Shown here: positions 1-5,685 of the stretch, piece by piece
Numbering within the stretch: the stretch's first letter is position 1
How the letters are laid out: every line of letters starts with the position of its first letter
Assembly: GCA_002479815.1 (NCBI GenBank)
Contig: DLPA01000132.1
Coordinates: 246 to 10,458, forward strand
DNA length: 10,213 nucleotides
Source: a bacterium UBA7470
GTDB lineage: Bacteria; Pseudomonadota; Gammaproteobacteria; Burkholderiales; Burkholderiaceae_C
Direction: 5' to 3'
The notes under the pieces: model-generated
Told to the model about the DNA's origin: nothing
Database searches by the model: none
Seen by the model: only the letters and a program-made list of their open reading frames with translations
Translations under genes and position numbers: made by a program

Positions 1-995
1 GGGAAGCACAGCACGTTGTTGACTTGGTTGGGGTAGTCGGAACGGCCTGTGGCGATGATGCAGTCGGGGCGTATGGCTTTGGCGAGTTCGGGACGAATCT
101 CAGGCTCGGGGTTGGCGAGGGCCAAGATGATGGGCTTGGGAGCCATCGTTTTCACCATTTCAGCGGTCATCACGCCCGGGGCCGAGCAGCCTAGGAACAC
201 GTCAGCACCCGCCACCACGTCGGCCAGTGTGCGGGCCTCGGTGACTTGGGCGTAGCGGGCTTTGGAGTCGTCAAATCCACCAGCGCGGCCTTGATAGATC
301 ACGCCTTTGGAGTCGCAGACGTAGATGTGTTCGCGCTTGGCTCCTAAGCCGACCATCACGTCCAGACAAGCAATGGCGGCTGCGCCCGCGCCTGAAACCG
401 CAATTTTTACATCGGCAATGGCTTTGCCGACCAGCTCCAAGCCGTTGAGCAAGGCCGCGCTGGAGATGATGGCTGTGCCGTGCTGATCGTCGTGAAAGAC
501 GGGGATGCCCATGCGCTCGCTGAGTTTCTTCTCGATGTAAAAGCACTCAGGTGCTTTGACGTCTTCTAGGTTGATGCCGCCCAAGGTGGGTTCTAGGGCG
601 GCGATGATGTCCACCAATTTATCGGGATCACGTTCGGCGAGTTCGATGTCGAACACGTCGATGCCCGCAAATTTTTTGAACAAGCAGCCCTTGCCTTCCA
701 TGACGGGCTTGCCCGCCAAAGGGCCGATGTCGCCCAAGCCCAGCACAGCAGTGCCGTTGGTAATCACACCGACCAAGTTGCCTCGGCTGGTGTAGTCGTG
801 TGCTTTGGACGGATCGGCGGCAATTTCTAGGCAGGGGTAGGCGACTCCAGGCGAATAAGCCAAAGACAAGTCGCGTTGATTGGACAGGGCTTTGGTGGGC
901 GTGACGGCGATTTTGCCGCGCACAGGCTGGCAGTGGTAATCGCAAGCGGCGTCGCGCAGGGCTTGTTCGGCGGGAGACAGGTGAGACATACTCAT
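1..995 (-). CDS. maeB: NADP-dependent malic enzyme MaeB, N-terminal part (3' end beyond the window)
   Basis: Oxidatively decarboxylates malate to pyruvate with NADP+ in the cytosol, supplying pyruvate and NADPH during growth on C4 acids. The 331 visible codons cover the malic enzyme N-terminal and NAD(P)-binding domains. Visible motifs are PTKAL (32-36), SLAYSPGVA (44-52), the GTAVLGLGDIGP block (81-92), GGINLEDVKAPECF (139-152), FHDDQHGTA with its metal-binding aspartates (167-175), the nucleotide-binding SGAGAAAIA (201-209) and LANPEPEI (293-300). Full MaeB proteins are about 760 residues and carry a C-terminal phosphotransacetylase-like domain; that part would lie beyond the left edge. The start is either ATG at 995 (MSMSHLSP) or ATG at 989; neither has a clear Shine-Dalgarno sequence. 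It lies 266 bp downstream of the binding-protein gene on the same strand and probably has its own promoter. Family assignment is very secure; the MaeB subtype is inferred because the C-terminal domain is unseen. Confidence 0.95.
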   Translation of the reverse strand, partial: MSMSHLSPAEQALRDAACDYHCQPVRGKIAVTPTKALSNQRDLSLAYSPGVAYPCLEIAADPSKAHDYTSRGNLVGVITNGTAVLGLGDIGPLAGKPVMEGKGCLFKKFAGIDVFDIELAERDPDKLVDIIAALEPTLGGINLEDVKAPECFYIEKKLSERMGIPVFHDDQHGTAIISSAALLNGLELVGKAIADVKIAVSGAGAAAIACLDVMVGLGAKREHIYVCDSKGVIYQGRAGGFDDSKARYAQVTEARTLADVVAGADVFLGCSAPGVMTAEMVKTMAPKPIILALANPEPEIRPELAKAIRPDCIIATGRSDYPNQVNNVLCF

Positions 996-1038
996 AAAGG
1001 GTGGGTAGTAAACCGCTGATGCAGTGTTGGCTTTTCGT

Positions 1039-1074
1039 AAAAAGGACGACAGCTCCACAAGTGTCAGGCTGTCG
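1039..1074 (-). terminator. Hairpin plus T-run in the maeB leader (terminator or attenuator candidate)
   Basis: On the minus strand CGACAGC (1074-1068) can pair perfectly with GCTGTCG (1053-1047) across a 14-nt loop. After three more bases comes TTTTT (1043-1039). The shape resembles an intrinsic terminator, although the stem is short and the loop large. It could end transcripts coming from the binding-protein gene 188 bp upstream, or act in the maeB leader. The nearest maeB start is 44 bp further on. No leader peptide or known riboswitch is recognised. Confidence 0.3.
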
Positions 1075-1130
1075 CTGTGATCGGCCCCTCCATATCTCGG
1101 CATGTATGCGTTGAAGTGGAAGGCGGTTTG

Positions 1131-1162
1131 ATTATAAAAATTTGTGTTGAGTTCGCTGTAAA
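1131..1162 (-). promoter_or_regulatory. Weak candidate maeB promoter
   Basis: A perfect -10 hexamer TATAAT lies on the minus strand at 1136-1131. The best -35-like hexamer, TTTACA at 1162-1157, is 20 bp away, longer than the ideal 17, so the match is imperfect. If used, it would give a leader of roughly 125-130 nt containing the hairpin at 1039-1074. Confidence 0.25.
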
Positions 1163-1261
1163 GCGTTTTGATATTACTAATGCAGAAGCTATTATTACTG
1201 TAGTAATTTATCTCGCCTTGCTCTTGCGTTATCAGCCGTGATCGTCGCTTAAAACAGGGGC

Positions 1262-2476
1262 TTATTCGATGAAACGGCCTTCTTTATTCACGATGGTCAA
1301 ACCCACGTAAGGTGATCCGTTGCGGTCGCTAGAACCGTATTTGATGCTGACACCGCTGCCAAAATTTTTTTCTCCCATGCTTTCCAGCGCTGTGACCAGG
1401 CTTTCACGGGTCAACTTAGGGCCCGCCTGCTTGATACCCTCAATCAAGACCTTAGCGTTGATAAAAACCTCCAATCCCAAATAAGAGTAATCTGTTTTGG
1501 TGGTCGCTGCTTGAATGGCTTGTTGGTAGTCTCTGACGATAGGAATTGCGTTTCTCCAAGGGCTGGGAACCAAGGTCGTAAAGACAACCCCGCCCGTATA
1601 GTCACCCAAATCGCTGACAACTTTGCGGTTGGCTTGGGCTGCAAGGTTGTAGAACTGGGTAGCCAGTCCATTTTTACGGGCTTGCTTGATCACCGACACC
1701 GTCGCTTGTGGCGAGGCAACCAGAATGATCCCGTTGGTGTTGGATGTTTTCAGCGCCGACACTACTGCCTCAGCATTGCTACCGTCCCGGGCGATGGCTT
1801 GTTCAGCGACAGCTTTGATTTTTGCTTTCTCCAATACTCCTTGTGCAGCAGCAAGGCCGCTTTTGCCAAACGGATCGTCTTGGTACACCACAGCGATGCG
1901 CTCTTGTCCGATGGTTTGCATTTGCTTGACCATCCGATTGATTTCATCGTCCGTGGTGGGGCGCATATTAAAAGCATAGCGCCCAGGTGCGCTGCGCATA
2001 GGTCCACCTCCTGCAATACCCGTCACCAAAGGTAGTTTCGTTTCATTAACGATGGGCATCATGGCGCTGCAACTGGCTGTGCCCCAGCAGTTGAACAGCG
2101 CAATAACCCCTTTGGCTTCCAATTGTTTTGCATTTTCTGCCGCTTTCGGTGGCGAAAACTCATCGTCCAGCGCAATAAGTTGGATTTTTCGTCCACCGAT
2201 ACCACCTGCTGCGTTGATGCCCTCAAACGCAGCTTTGGCAGCCACCAAACCCTCATTGCCAGCGGCAGCATTCGGACCGCTCAACGGCAGGCTTGCTCCG
2301 ATCAAAATGTCATCTGCATGGACGGATGGACTTCCGAGGCTCAAACCGAGCAAGCAGACAAGCCAAGTTGGAGTCAAAAACTGCGAATGGCGGCGGGTGG
2401 TGTGAGGTGTCAGCATAAGCAAAAAAAGTGATACGAAGGGAGTGCACAACAGCAGATGCAATTGTTGCAATTTCAC
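1262..2476 (-). CDS. Periplasmic binding protein of the branched-chain amino acid (Liv/HAAT) ABC transporter family
   Basis: Probably captures an amino acid or related small molecule in the periplasm for an ABC importer. After the N-terminus the protein shows the LivK-type fold signatures DDILIGASLPLSG (55-67), EGINAAGGIGGRKIQLIALDDEFSP (85-109), a cysteine pair C130/C136 in FNCWGTASC, and VVYQDDPFG (196-204). Mature length would be about 350 residues, usual for the family. GTG at 2476 has AGGA seven bases upstream and gives 404 residues with two hydrophobic stretches (about 7-22 and 33-48). ATG at 2416 lacks a Shine-Dalgarno sequence but gives a textbook signal peptide: TRRHSQ, a hydrophobic core, then VHA before DD (cleavage after residue 54 of the long form). 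No permease or ATPase genes (livHMGF) are adjacent, so it is an orphan here. The ligand cannot be read from the sequence; aromatic acids, amides or urea are also bound by this family. Confidence 0.9.
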   Translation of the reverse strand: MKLQQLHLLLCTPFVSLFLLMLTPHTTRRHSQFLTPTWLVCLLGLSLGSPSVHADDILIGASLPLSGPNAAAGNEGLVAAKAAFEGINAAGGIGGRKIQLIALDDEFSPPKAAENAKQLEAKGVIALFNCWGTASCSAMMPIVNETKLPLVTGIAGGGPMRSAPGRYAFNMRPTTDDEINRMVKQMQTIGQERIAVVYQDDPFGKSGLAAAQGVLEKAKIKAVAEQAIARDGSNAEAVVSALKTSNTNGIILVASPQATVSVIKQARKNGLATQFYNLAAQANRKVVSDLGDYTGGVVFTTLVPSPWRNAIPIVRDYQQAIQAATTKTDYSYLGLEVFINAKVLIEGIKQAGPKLTRESLVTALESMGEKNFGSGVSIKYGSSDRNGSPYVGLTIVNKEGRFIE

Positions 2477-2494
2477 CTCTCTATCCTACACAAG

Positions 2495-2513
2495 TGATAT
2501 TTTCAACATATCA
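2495..2513. promoter_or_regulatory. Small inverted repeat upstream of the binding-protein gene
   Basis: TGATAT (2495-2500) and ATATCA (2508-2513) form a perfect 6-bp inverted repeat with a 7-bp spacer, 19 bp upstream of the GTG start. It sits in the 92-bp gap behind the permease gene, where a promoter for the binding protein would be expected, so it may be an operator half-site pair. Such short repeats also arise by chance in AT-rich sequence. Confidence 0.25.
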
Positions 2514-2568
2514 ACAGTGTCTTTACTGGCCTTGGGCTGGGGACGATCAACCTGTTGTCGCACTGTGT

Positions 2569-4050
2569 TCAATGCGCGTCTGCTTGTTTGGCGGCTTCGA
2601 TCGCCTCGCTGGCATCGGCCTTTGCACCATTGAAGTAGAAATTGAGCAATACCGCGCTGATAGATGCGAGCAAAATGCCCGATTCAATCAAGGGGTGGAT
2701 GGCATGAGGCATCCATTGTTTGAAGTTGGGGGCGATCAAAGGAATCATGCCGATGCCGATAGAGATGGCGACGATGAACAAATTATTGCGATTGGCTTTG
2801 TAGTCCACCCCAGCCAGAATGCGTATGCCCGTGGCGGCGACCATGCCAAACATCACCAAACCCGCGCCGCCGAGCACAAACGTGGGCAGCGATTCGACCA
2901 AGGCCGCCATTTTGGGCAGCAGGCCCAGCACGATCAAAATCACACCGCCCGCCACGCACACAAAGCGACTTTTCACGCCCGTCACGCCCACCAAGCCCAC
3001 GTTTTGCGAGAAGCTGGTGTAGGGGAAGGTGTTGAAAATACCGCCGATCAACGTGCCCAAGCCATCGGTACGCAGCCCCGCCGTCAGCATTTTTTGATCG
3101 ACGGCTTTGCCTGTCATATCGCCCAAGGCCAAGAACATTCCTGTTGATTCGATCATGACCACGATCATCACCAAGCTCATGGTGGCGATCAAAATCGGGT
3201 CGAAGACGGGGGTGGCAATCTCAAACGGCAAGACCAAATCGAACCAGCCGGCTTTGCTCACTTTGTCAAAGTTCATCAGGCCCATGACGGTGGCGATGAC
3301 GCCGCCAATGACGATGCCCAAGAGCACAGAAATGTTCGCCACAAAGCCTTTGGCGTATTTGGCGATCAACAAAATCGAAGCCAAAACAATGCTGGCGATG
3401 AGGATGTGCGTTGGCTGGGCATACAGCGGGTTGTCCACCGTGCCCACGAGGGCCAAGCCTTTGGGAAGGGCGGGAGCCGTGCCGCTGCTGGCTAAGGCGG
3501 TCACGTCTGCCAACCATTTGGCGTGTTCAGGGTGGACGATTTTCGGGGCTGTGGGGCCAAAGGGGTTGCCAAAAATCCAGTTGATGCCGATGCGCATCAA
3601 GCTGATGCCGATGACGGCGATGATGGTTCCTGTCACCACAGGCGGGAAAAAGCGCAGCATGCGGCTGACGACGGGCGCAATCAGGACGGAGATGACCCCC
3701 GCACCAATGATGGAGCCAAAAATCAGCCCCGCGCCCGCCGTGCCCGGATTGCTGTTCGCCATGGCAACCATTGGGGCGACAGACGCGAAAGTCACGCCCA
3801 TCATCACCGGTAGCTTGATGCCGAACCACTGCGTCGCGCCTAAAGACTGAATCAGGGTGACAAGTCCACAGCAAAACAAATCAGCCGAAATCAACATGGC
3901 AACTTGTTCAGGGCTGAGTTTCAAGGCGCGTCCGACGATCAAAGGGACGGCAACAGCGCCAGCGTACATCACCAGTACATGCTGCAAGCCGAGTGCAGCC
4001 AACTTGCCTGTGGGCAGGCGTTCGTCAACGGGGTGGGCGGTTTCGTTCAT
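2569..4050 (-). CDS. NCS2 family purine permease, xanthine/uric acid type (nucleobase:cation symporter)
   Basis: Inner-membrane proton symporter importing a purine base, most likely xanthine or urate. The 493-residue protein is strongly hydrophobic, with the roughly 14 membrane segments of the NCS2 family. Numbering below is from the GTG three bases upstream. Residues matching those studied in E. coli XanQ can be seen: the helix-1 histidine in LGLQHVLVMYAG (H25), the glutamate in MIESTGMFLALG (E302), the aspartate in LRTDGLGT (D330), and the Q-N pair in SFSQNVG (Q350, N351). That pattern favours xanthine/urate over uracil, but substrate choice is inference. Residues about 160-215 form a longer, Pro/Gly-rich hydrophilic loop than in XanQ. 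ATG at 4050 is chosen over GTG at 4053 because GGAG lies five bases upstream of the ATG. A paired palindrome 60-90 bp upstream is a likely operator. The next gene downstream is 92 bp away and functionally unrelated as far as can be seen. Confidence 0.93.
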   Translation of the reverse strand: MNETAHPVDERLPTGKLAALGLQHVLVMYAGAVAVPLIVGRALKLSPEQVAMLISADLFCCGLVTLIQSLGATQWFGIKLPVMMGVTFASVAPMVAMANSNPGTAGAGLIFGSIIGAGVISVLIAPVVSRMLRFFPPVVTGTIIAVIGISLMRIGINWIFGNPFGPTAPKIVHPEHAKWLADVTALASSGTAPALPKGLALVGTVDNPLYAQPTHILIASIVLASILLIAKYAKGFVANISVLLGIVIGGVIATVMGLMNFDKVSKAGWFDLVLPFEIATPVFDPILIATMSLVMIVVMIESTGMFLALGDMTGKAVDQKMLTAGLRTDGLGTLIGGIFNTFPYTSFSQNVGLVGVTGVKSRFVCVAGGVILIVLGLLPKMAALVESLPTFVLGGAGLVMFGMVAATGIRILAGVDYKANRNNLFIVAISIGIGMIPLIAPNFKQWMPHAIHPLIESGILLASISAVLLNFYFNGAKADASEAIEAAKQADAH

Positions 4051-4055
4051 CACTA

Positions 4056-4059
4056 CTCC
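4056..4059 (-). promoter_or_regulatory. Ribosome binding site that fixes the permease start
   Basis: GGAG on the minus strand is 5 nt from ATG at 4050 but only 2 nt from the in-frame GTG at 4053, so the ATG start is preferred. It is one of only two clear Shine-Dalgarno matches in the window, the other being at the GTG start of the binding-protein gene. Confidence 0.7.
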
Positions 4060-4109
4060 ATTTGAGGGATCAAGCTAGTTTCATTAGACACAATTTTTGC
4101 ATATAAAAA

Positions 4110-4140
4110 TGTATACAAAAATTATTAAATTTTGTATACA
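4110..4140. promoter_or_regulatory. Double-palindrome operator candidate upstream of the purine permease
   Basis: TGTATACAAAA (4110-4120) and TTTTGTATACA (4130-4140) form a perfect 11-bp inverted repeat with a 9-bp AT-only spacer. Each arm also contains the self-complementary 8-mer TGTATACA, and the two centres are 23 bp apart, about two helical turns. The site lies 60-90 bp upstream of the permease start in very AT-rich DNA, where an operator would be expected. GTATAC-cored palindromes are typical of dimeric winged-helix repressors such as GntR-family members; assigning one here is inference. No regulator gene is in the window. Confidence 0.6.
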
Positions 4141-4231
4141 CGTTATCCCTTAAGATGGTGAAGTGGCTTTGCTTCCTCCACCAGTGGGCATCGGTATTTA
4201 CACCACGGCGACAATGGTTTGTACAAGTGAA

Positions 4232-4369
4232 AACCACCCCGTCAGGCTGCACCTGCCCCCCCTCCATCGAGGGGAATTGGGCGGCCTCACTCGCGTCGCA
4301 CCCGTGCCGTCGGCGTGAGACATTCCCCTCCGGTGGAGGGGTGGCAGGCGTGAGCCTGACGGGGTGGTT
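4232..4369. repeat. 138-bp nested GC-rich palindrome (REP/BIME-like)
   Basis: The outer 17 bp are a perfect inverted repeat: AACCACCCCGTCAGGCT (4232-4248) against AGCCTGACGGGGTGGTT (4353-4369). Pairing continues with few mismatches through CCTGCC and CCCCTCC to GGGGAAT (4271-4277) and ATTCCCC (4322-4328). Each arm also contains its own hairpin: CCCCTC-CATC-GAGGGG on the left and CCCCTCC-GGT-GGAGGGG on the right. The centre has a small CTCAC/GTGAG stem (4286-4290, 4315-4319). This architecture fits a pair of REP units in opposite orientation. It has no coding capacity and would depend on a transposase elsewhere (for example a RAYT-type enzyme) if mobile. Family membership and copy number cannot be judged from one window. 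Confidence 0.8.
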
Positions 4370-4423
4370 GTTGCTGCGCGAGTCAACACCAGCGACAGGG
4401 CGCGGTCATAGATAGTAAAAACG

Positions 4424-4655
4424 ATAGTAAAAAATGTGAGCTGCTTACGCAGTTAATACGAGTTATTTGGCCATTTTGATTCATAAAAATAGGCTAAAAA
4501 GTATAAAAAATAGCTTTTCAACTCGTTTTTTTGGGGCTTGAAAACGATTTTTTGAGGTTTGAATCGTGTTTTTTACATAAAAACGGCTTATTTTTAGATC
4601 AAAATCTGCCAAGATTGACGTATTAATTGCGTAAGCAGCTCATATTTTTTACTAT
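4424..4655. mobile_element. MITE-like element, 232 bp, with 37-bp terminal inverted repeats
   Basis: The left end (4424-4460) starts ATAGTAAAAAATGTGAGCT. Its reverse complement occurs at 4619-4655 with only two mismatches in 37 bp. Weaker mirrored similarity continues inward (for example ATTTTGAT and TAAAAATA followed by GC in both arms), and TCGTTTT/AAAACGA (4523-4529, 4541-4547) pair near the centre, so the whole element is a degenerate palindrome. It has no coding sequence and is much more AT-rich than its surroundings. Both ends contain TA at the second and third positions, compatible with the TA target duplication of IS630/Tc1-mariner elements, but this is inference. A third copy of the terminal sequence occurs at 10195-10213, showing it is a dispersed repeat. 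Near the centre, roughly 20-bp imperfect tandem units start at 4524, 4545 and 4565. Confidence 0.8.
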
Positions 4656-4698
4656 GTTTTTTGATAGTCGAAATCAAGGTTGACCAAAAACAAGGCGT

Positions 4699-4728
4699 AA
4701 AAAAACCGCATCAGGGTCGTGATGCGGT
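4699..4728 (-). terminator. Intrinsic terminator of the map-glnD-proQ transcription unit
   Basis: On the minus strand ACCGCATCA pairs perfectly over 9 bp with TGATGCGGT across a 6-nt loop, and the stem runs straight into seven Ts (including the T that closes the stem). It lies 40 bp beyond the proQ stop codon, with no gene between, and is the clearest terminator in the window. Confidence 0.93.
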
Positions 4729-4768
4729 GGGGTGGAAGTCCGTTTGGAACAGGGACGACGAGCGCGAT

Positions 4769-5596
4769 TTAGGCTTCAGGCAGGGCCGCTGTGGGGGGGG
4801 CGACGGGAAGCGTGCGGTGGTGACGGGCGCGGTTGAGGGTGGCTGCCGTCTCAATTAAGTTCAGGCCATACATCTCTGCGAACTGTTTGACGGTTTTGCC
4901 GCTGGCTTCAAAGGCGCGCAGGCGGGCTTCGTCGCGGGCAATGCGTTCGTTCCAGTCGGCAATGGCTTGGTCGAGGTGGACATTGGCCGCTTCGTCTTTG
5001 CTGCGGACTTGGGTGGCATAGTCGGCGGGACTGAGGCCCGAGGCTTGGGCCGCTTCGATGATGCGCTGGCGCAACTCGATACTCAAGTCTTGTTCGCTGC
5101 GCTGTTGGCGGCGACGATAGAGTTCCGTCAGGGCATGGTAACGGTGTTCGGGCGACACGGGTTCTACCGCTTGGCCTTGCAGGTCATGTCTGGCCTGACC
5201 AGAAGCCAGCGCCGCCAAGTAACGAGTGGAGCGTGTATGCAGGGTCAGCGCCAGCTTGAGGTCTTCTTTGGTGATGAACTCGCCATGCAGGGCTTGCAAC
5301 TCTTGTAGCACACCGCGCTTTAGCGGCATCAGTTTTTGGCCGAACAGTTGAGGATAAATCTCTGCCAACTGAGCCAAGGTAGGATGCAGTGGTGTGGGAG
5401 GCTTACGGGAGCCTTCACTGCGGTTTCCTGGGGAGCGAGAGGAACGACCAGAGGATGCGGTATCGCGTTGCGGTGCACGCGGCCCACGGCGCAGTCCGCT
5501 TCTTTTGTTGAAAGCGTTGTCGCGCCTAACCTCTGTATCAGGGCTGTCTGCATGAGCAGAGTGATCAGAGGCTGAGGCTGAAATCGTAGTGGACAT
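4769..5596 (-). CDS. proQ: ProQ/FinO-domain RNA chaperone
   Basis: Cytosolic RNA-binding protein of the ProQ/FinO family, which binds structured 3' ends of small RNAs and mRNAs and affects their stability and pairing. The FinO domain spans about residues 70-165: LAEIYPQLFG (77-86), MPLKRGVLQEL (90-100), LKLALTLHTRSTRYLAAL (113-130, like the family's YTxSxRYL helix) and ARHDLQG (135-141). It differs from E. coli ProQ (about 230 residues) in having about 65 residues of Ser/Arg-rich, probably disordered sequence in front of the domain. A helical, charged region (165-240) and a helix-turn-like EMYGLNLIETAATLNRARHHR tail (241-261) follow it. The start is the only upstream ATG, without a Shine-Dalgarno match. 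It is last in the map-glnD-proQ series, 89 bp after glnD, and is closed by a strong terminator. The domain call is very safe; orthology to E. coli ProQ rather than another FinO-family member is likely but not certain. Confidence 0.9.
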   Translation of the reverse strand: MSTTISASASDHSAHADSPDTEVRRDNAFNKRSGLRRGPRAPQRDTASSGRSSRSPGNRSEGSRKPPTPLHPTLAQLAEIYPQLFGQKLMPLKRGVLQELQALHGEFITKEDLKLALTLHTRSTRYLAALASGQARHDLQGQAVEPVSPEHRYHALTELYRRRQQRSEQDLSIELRQRIIEAAQASGLSPADYATQVRSKDEAANVHLDQAIADWNERIARDEARLRAFEASGKTVKQFAEMYGLNLIETAATLNRARHHRTLPVAPPTAALPEA

Positions 5597-5625
5597 GAAA
5601 GTAGAGGGGGAGACCCAGAATGCGG

Positions 5626-5655
5626 AAAAACTCGAATGATGCCACCAATGGCGGC
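5626..5655 (-). other. Hairpin between glnD and proQ
   Basis: On the minus strand GCCGCC and GGTGGC (5655-5641) form a 6-bp stem with one G-T pair and a 3-nt loop. TTTTT follows ten bases later (5630-5626). The gap before the T-run makes it a poor intrinsic terminator; partial termination, processing or chance are all possible. Confidence 0.25.
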
Positions 5656-5685
5656 TCTATCAACGTGGCGGGTGTGAATATCTGT

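Larger units (their letters stand above)
4051..4768. other. Gene-free interval between proQ and the permease gene
   Basis: This 718-bp stretch holds no credible coding sequence; its short open frames follow the repeat sequences. From right to left it contains the proQ terminator (4699-4728), a MITE-like element (4424-4655), a GC-rich nested palindrome (4232-4369), an unassigned 91-bp stretch (4141-4231) with only the 8-bp palindrome TTGTACAA (4219-4226), and the permease control region (4051-4140). Base composition swings sharply from strongly AT-rich in the element to strongly GC-rich in the palindrome, suggesting repeated insertion at a tolerant site. Confidence 0.85.

Noticed and set aside
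1194..1207. ATTACT-GT-AGTAAT palindrome between the binding-protein gene and maeB
   Set aside because: Six-base arms in AT-rich DNA, neither near a clear promoter nor followed by a T-run; too weak to call an operator or terminator.
2428..3147. 239-codon plus-strand open frame rich in His, Gln and Arg
   Set aside because: It spans the binding-protein/permease junction and reads as the complement of the permease 3' end; the composition is typical of an antisense shadow.
3107..3850. 247-codon plus-strand open frame opposite the permease
   Set aside because: Low-complexity Met/Thr/Pro/Lys composition mirrors the hydrophobic codons of the real minus-strand transporter, and no domain is recognisable.
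4141..4231. Possible small RNA or promoter between the palindrome and the permease operator
   Set aside because: No hairpin with a T-run, no convincing -35/-10 pair and no conserved RNA motif could be seen.
4070..4415. Short open frames on both strands over the GC-rich palindrome
   Set aside because: Their sequence follows the inverted repeat itself, and none has a ribosome site or family resemblance.
4411..4433. Direct repeat GATAGTAAAAA (4411-4421, 4423-4433) as a target-site duplication of the MITE
   Set aside because: Both copies lie at the same (left) end of the element; no matching direct repeat flanks the right end, so it is not a target duplication.
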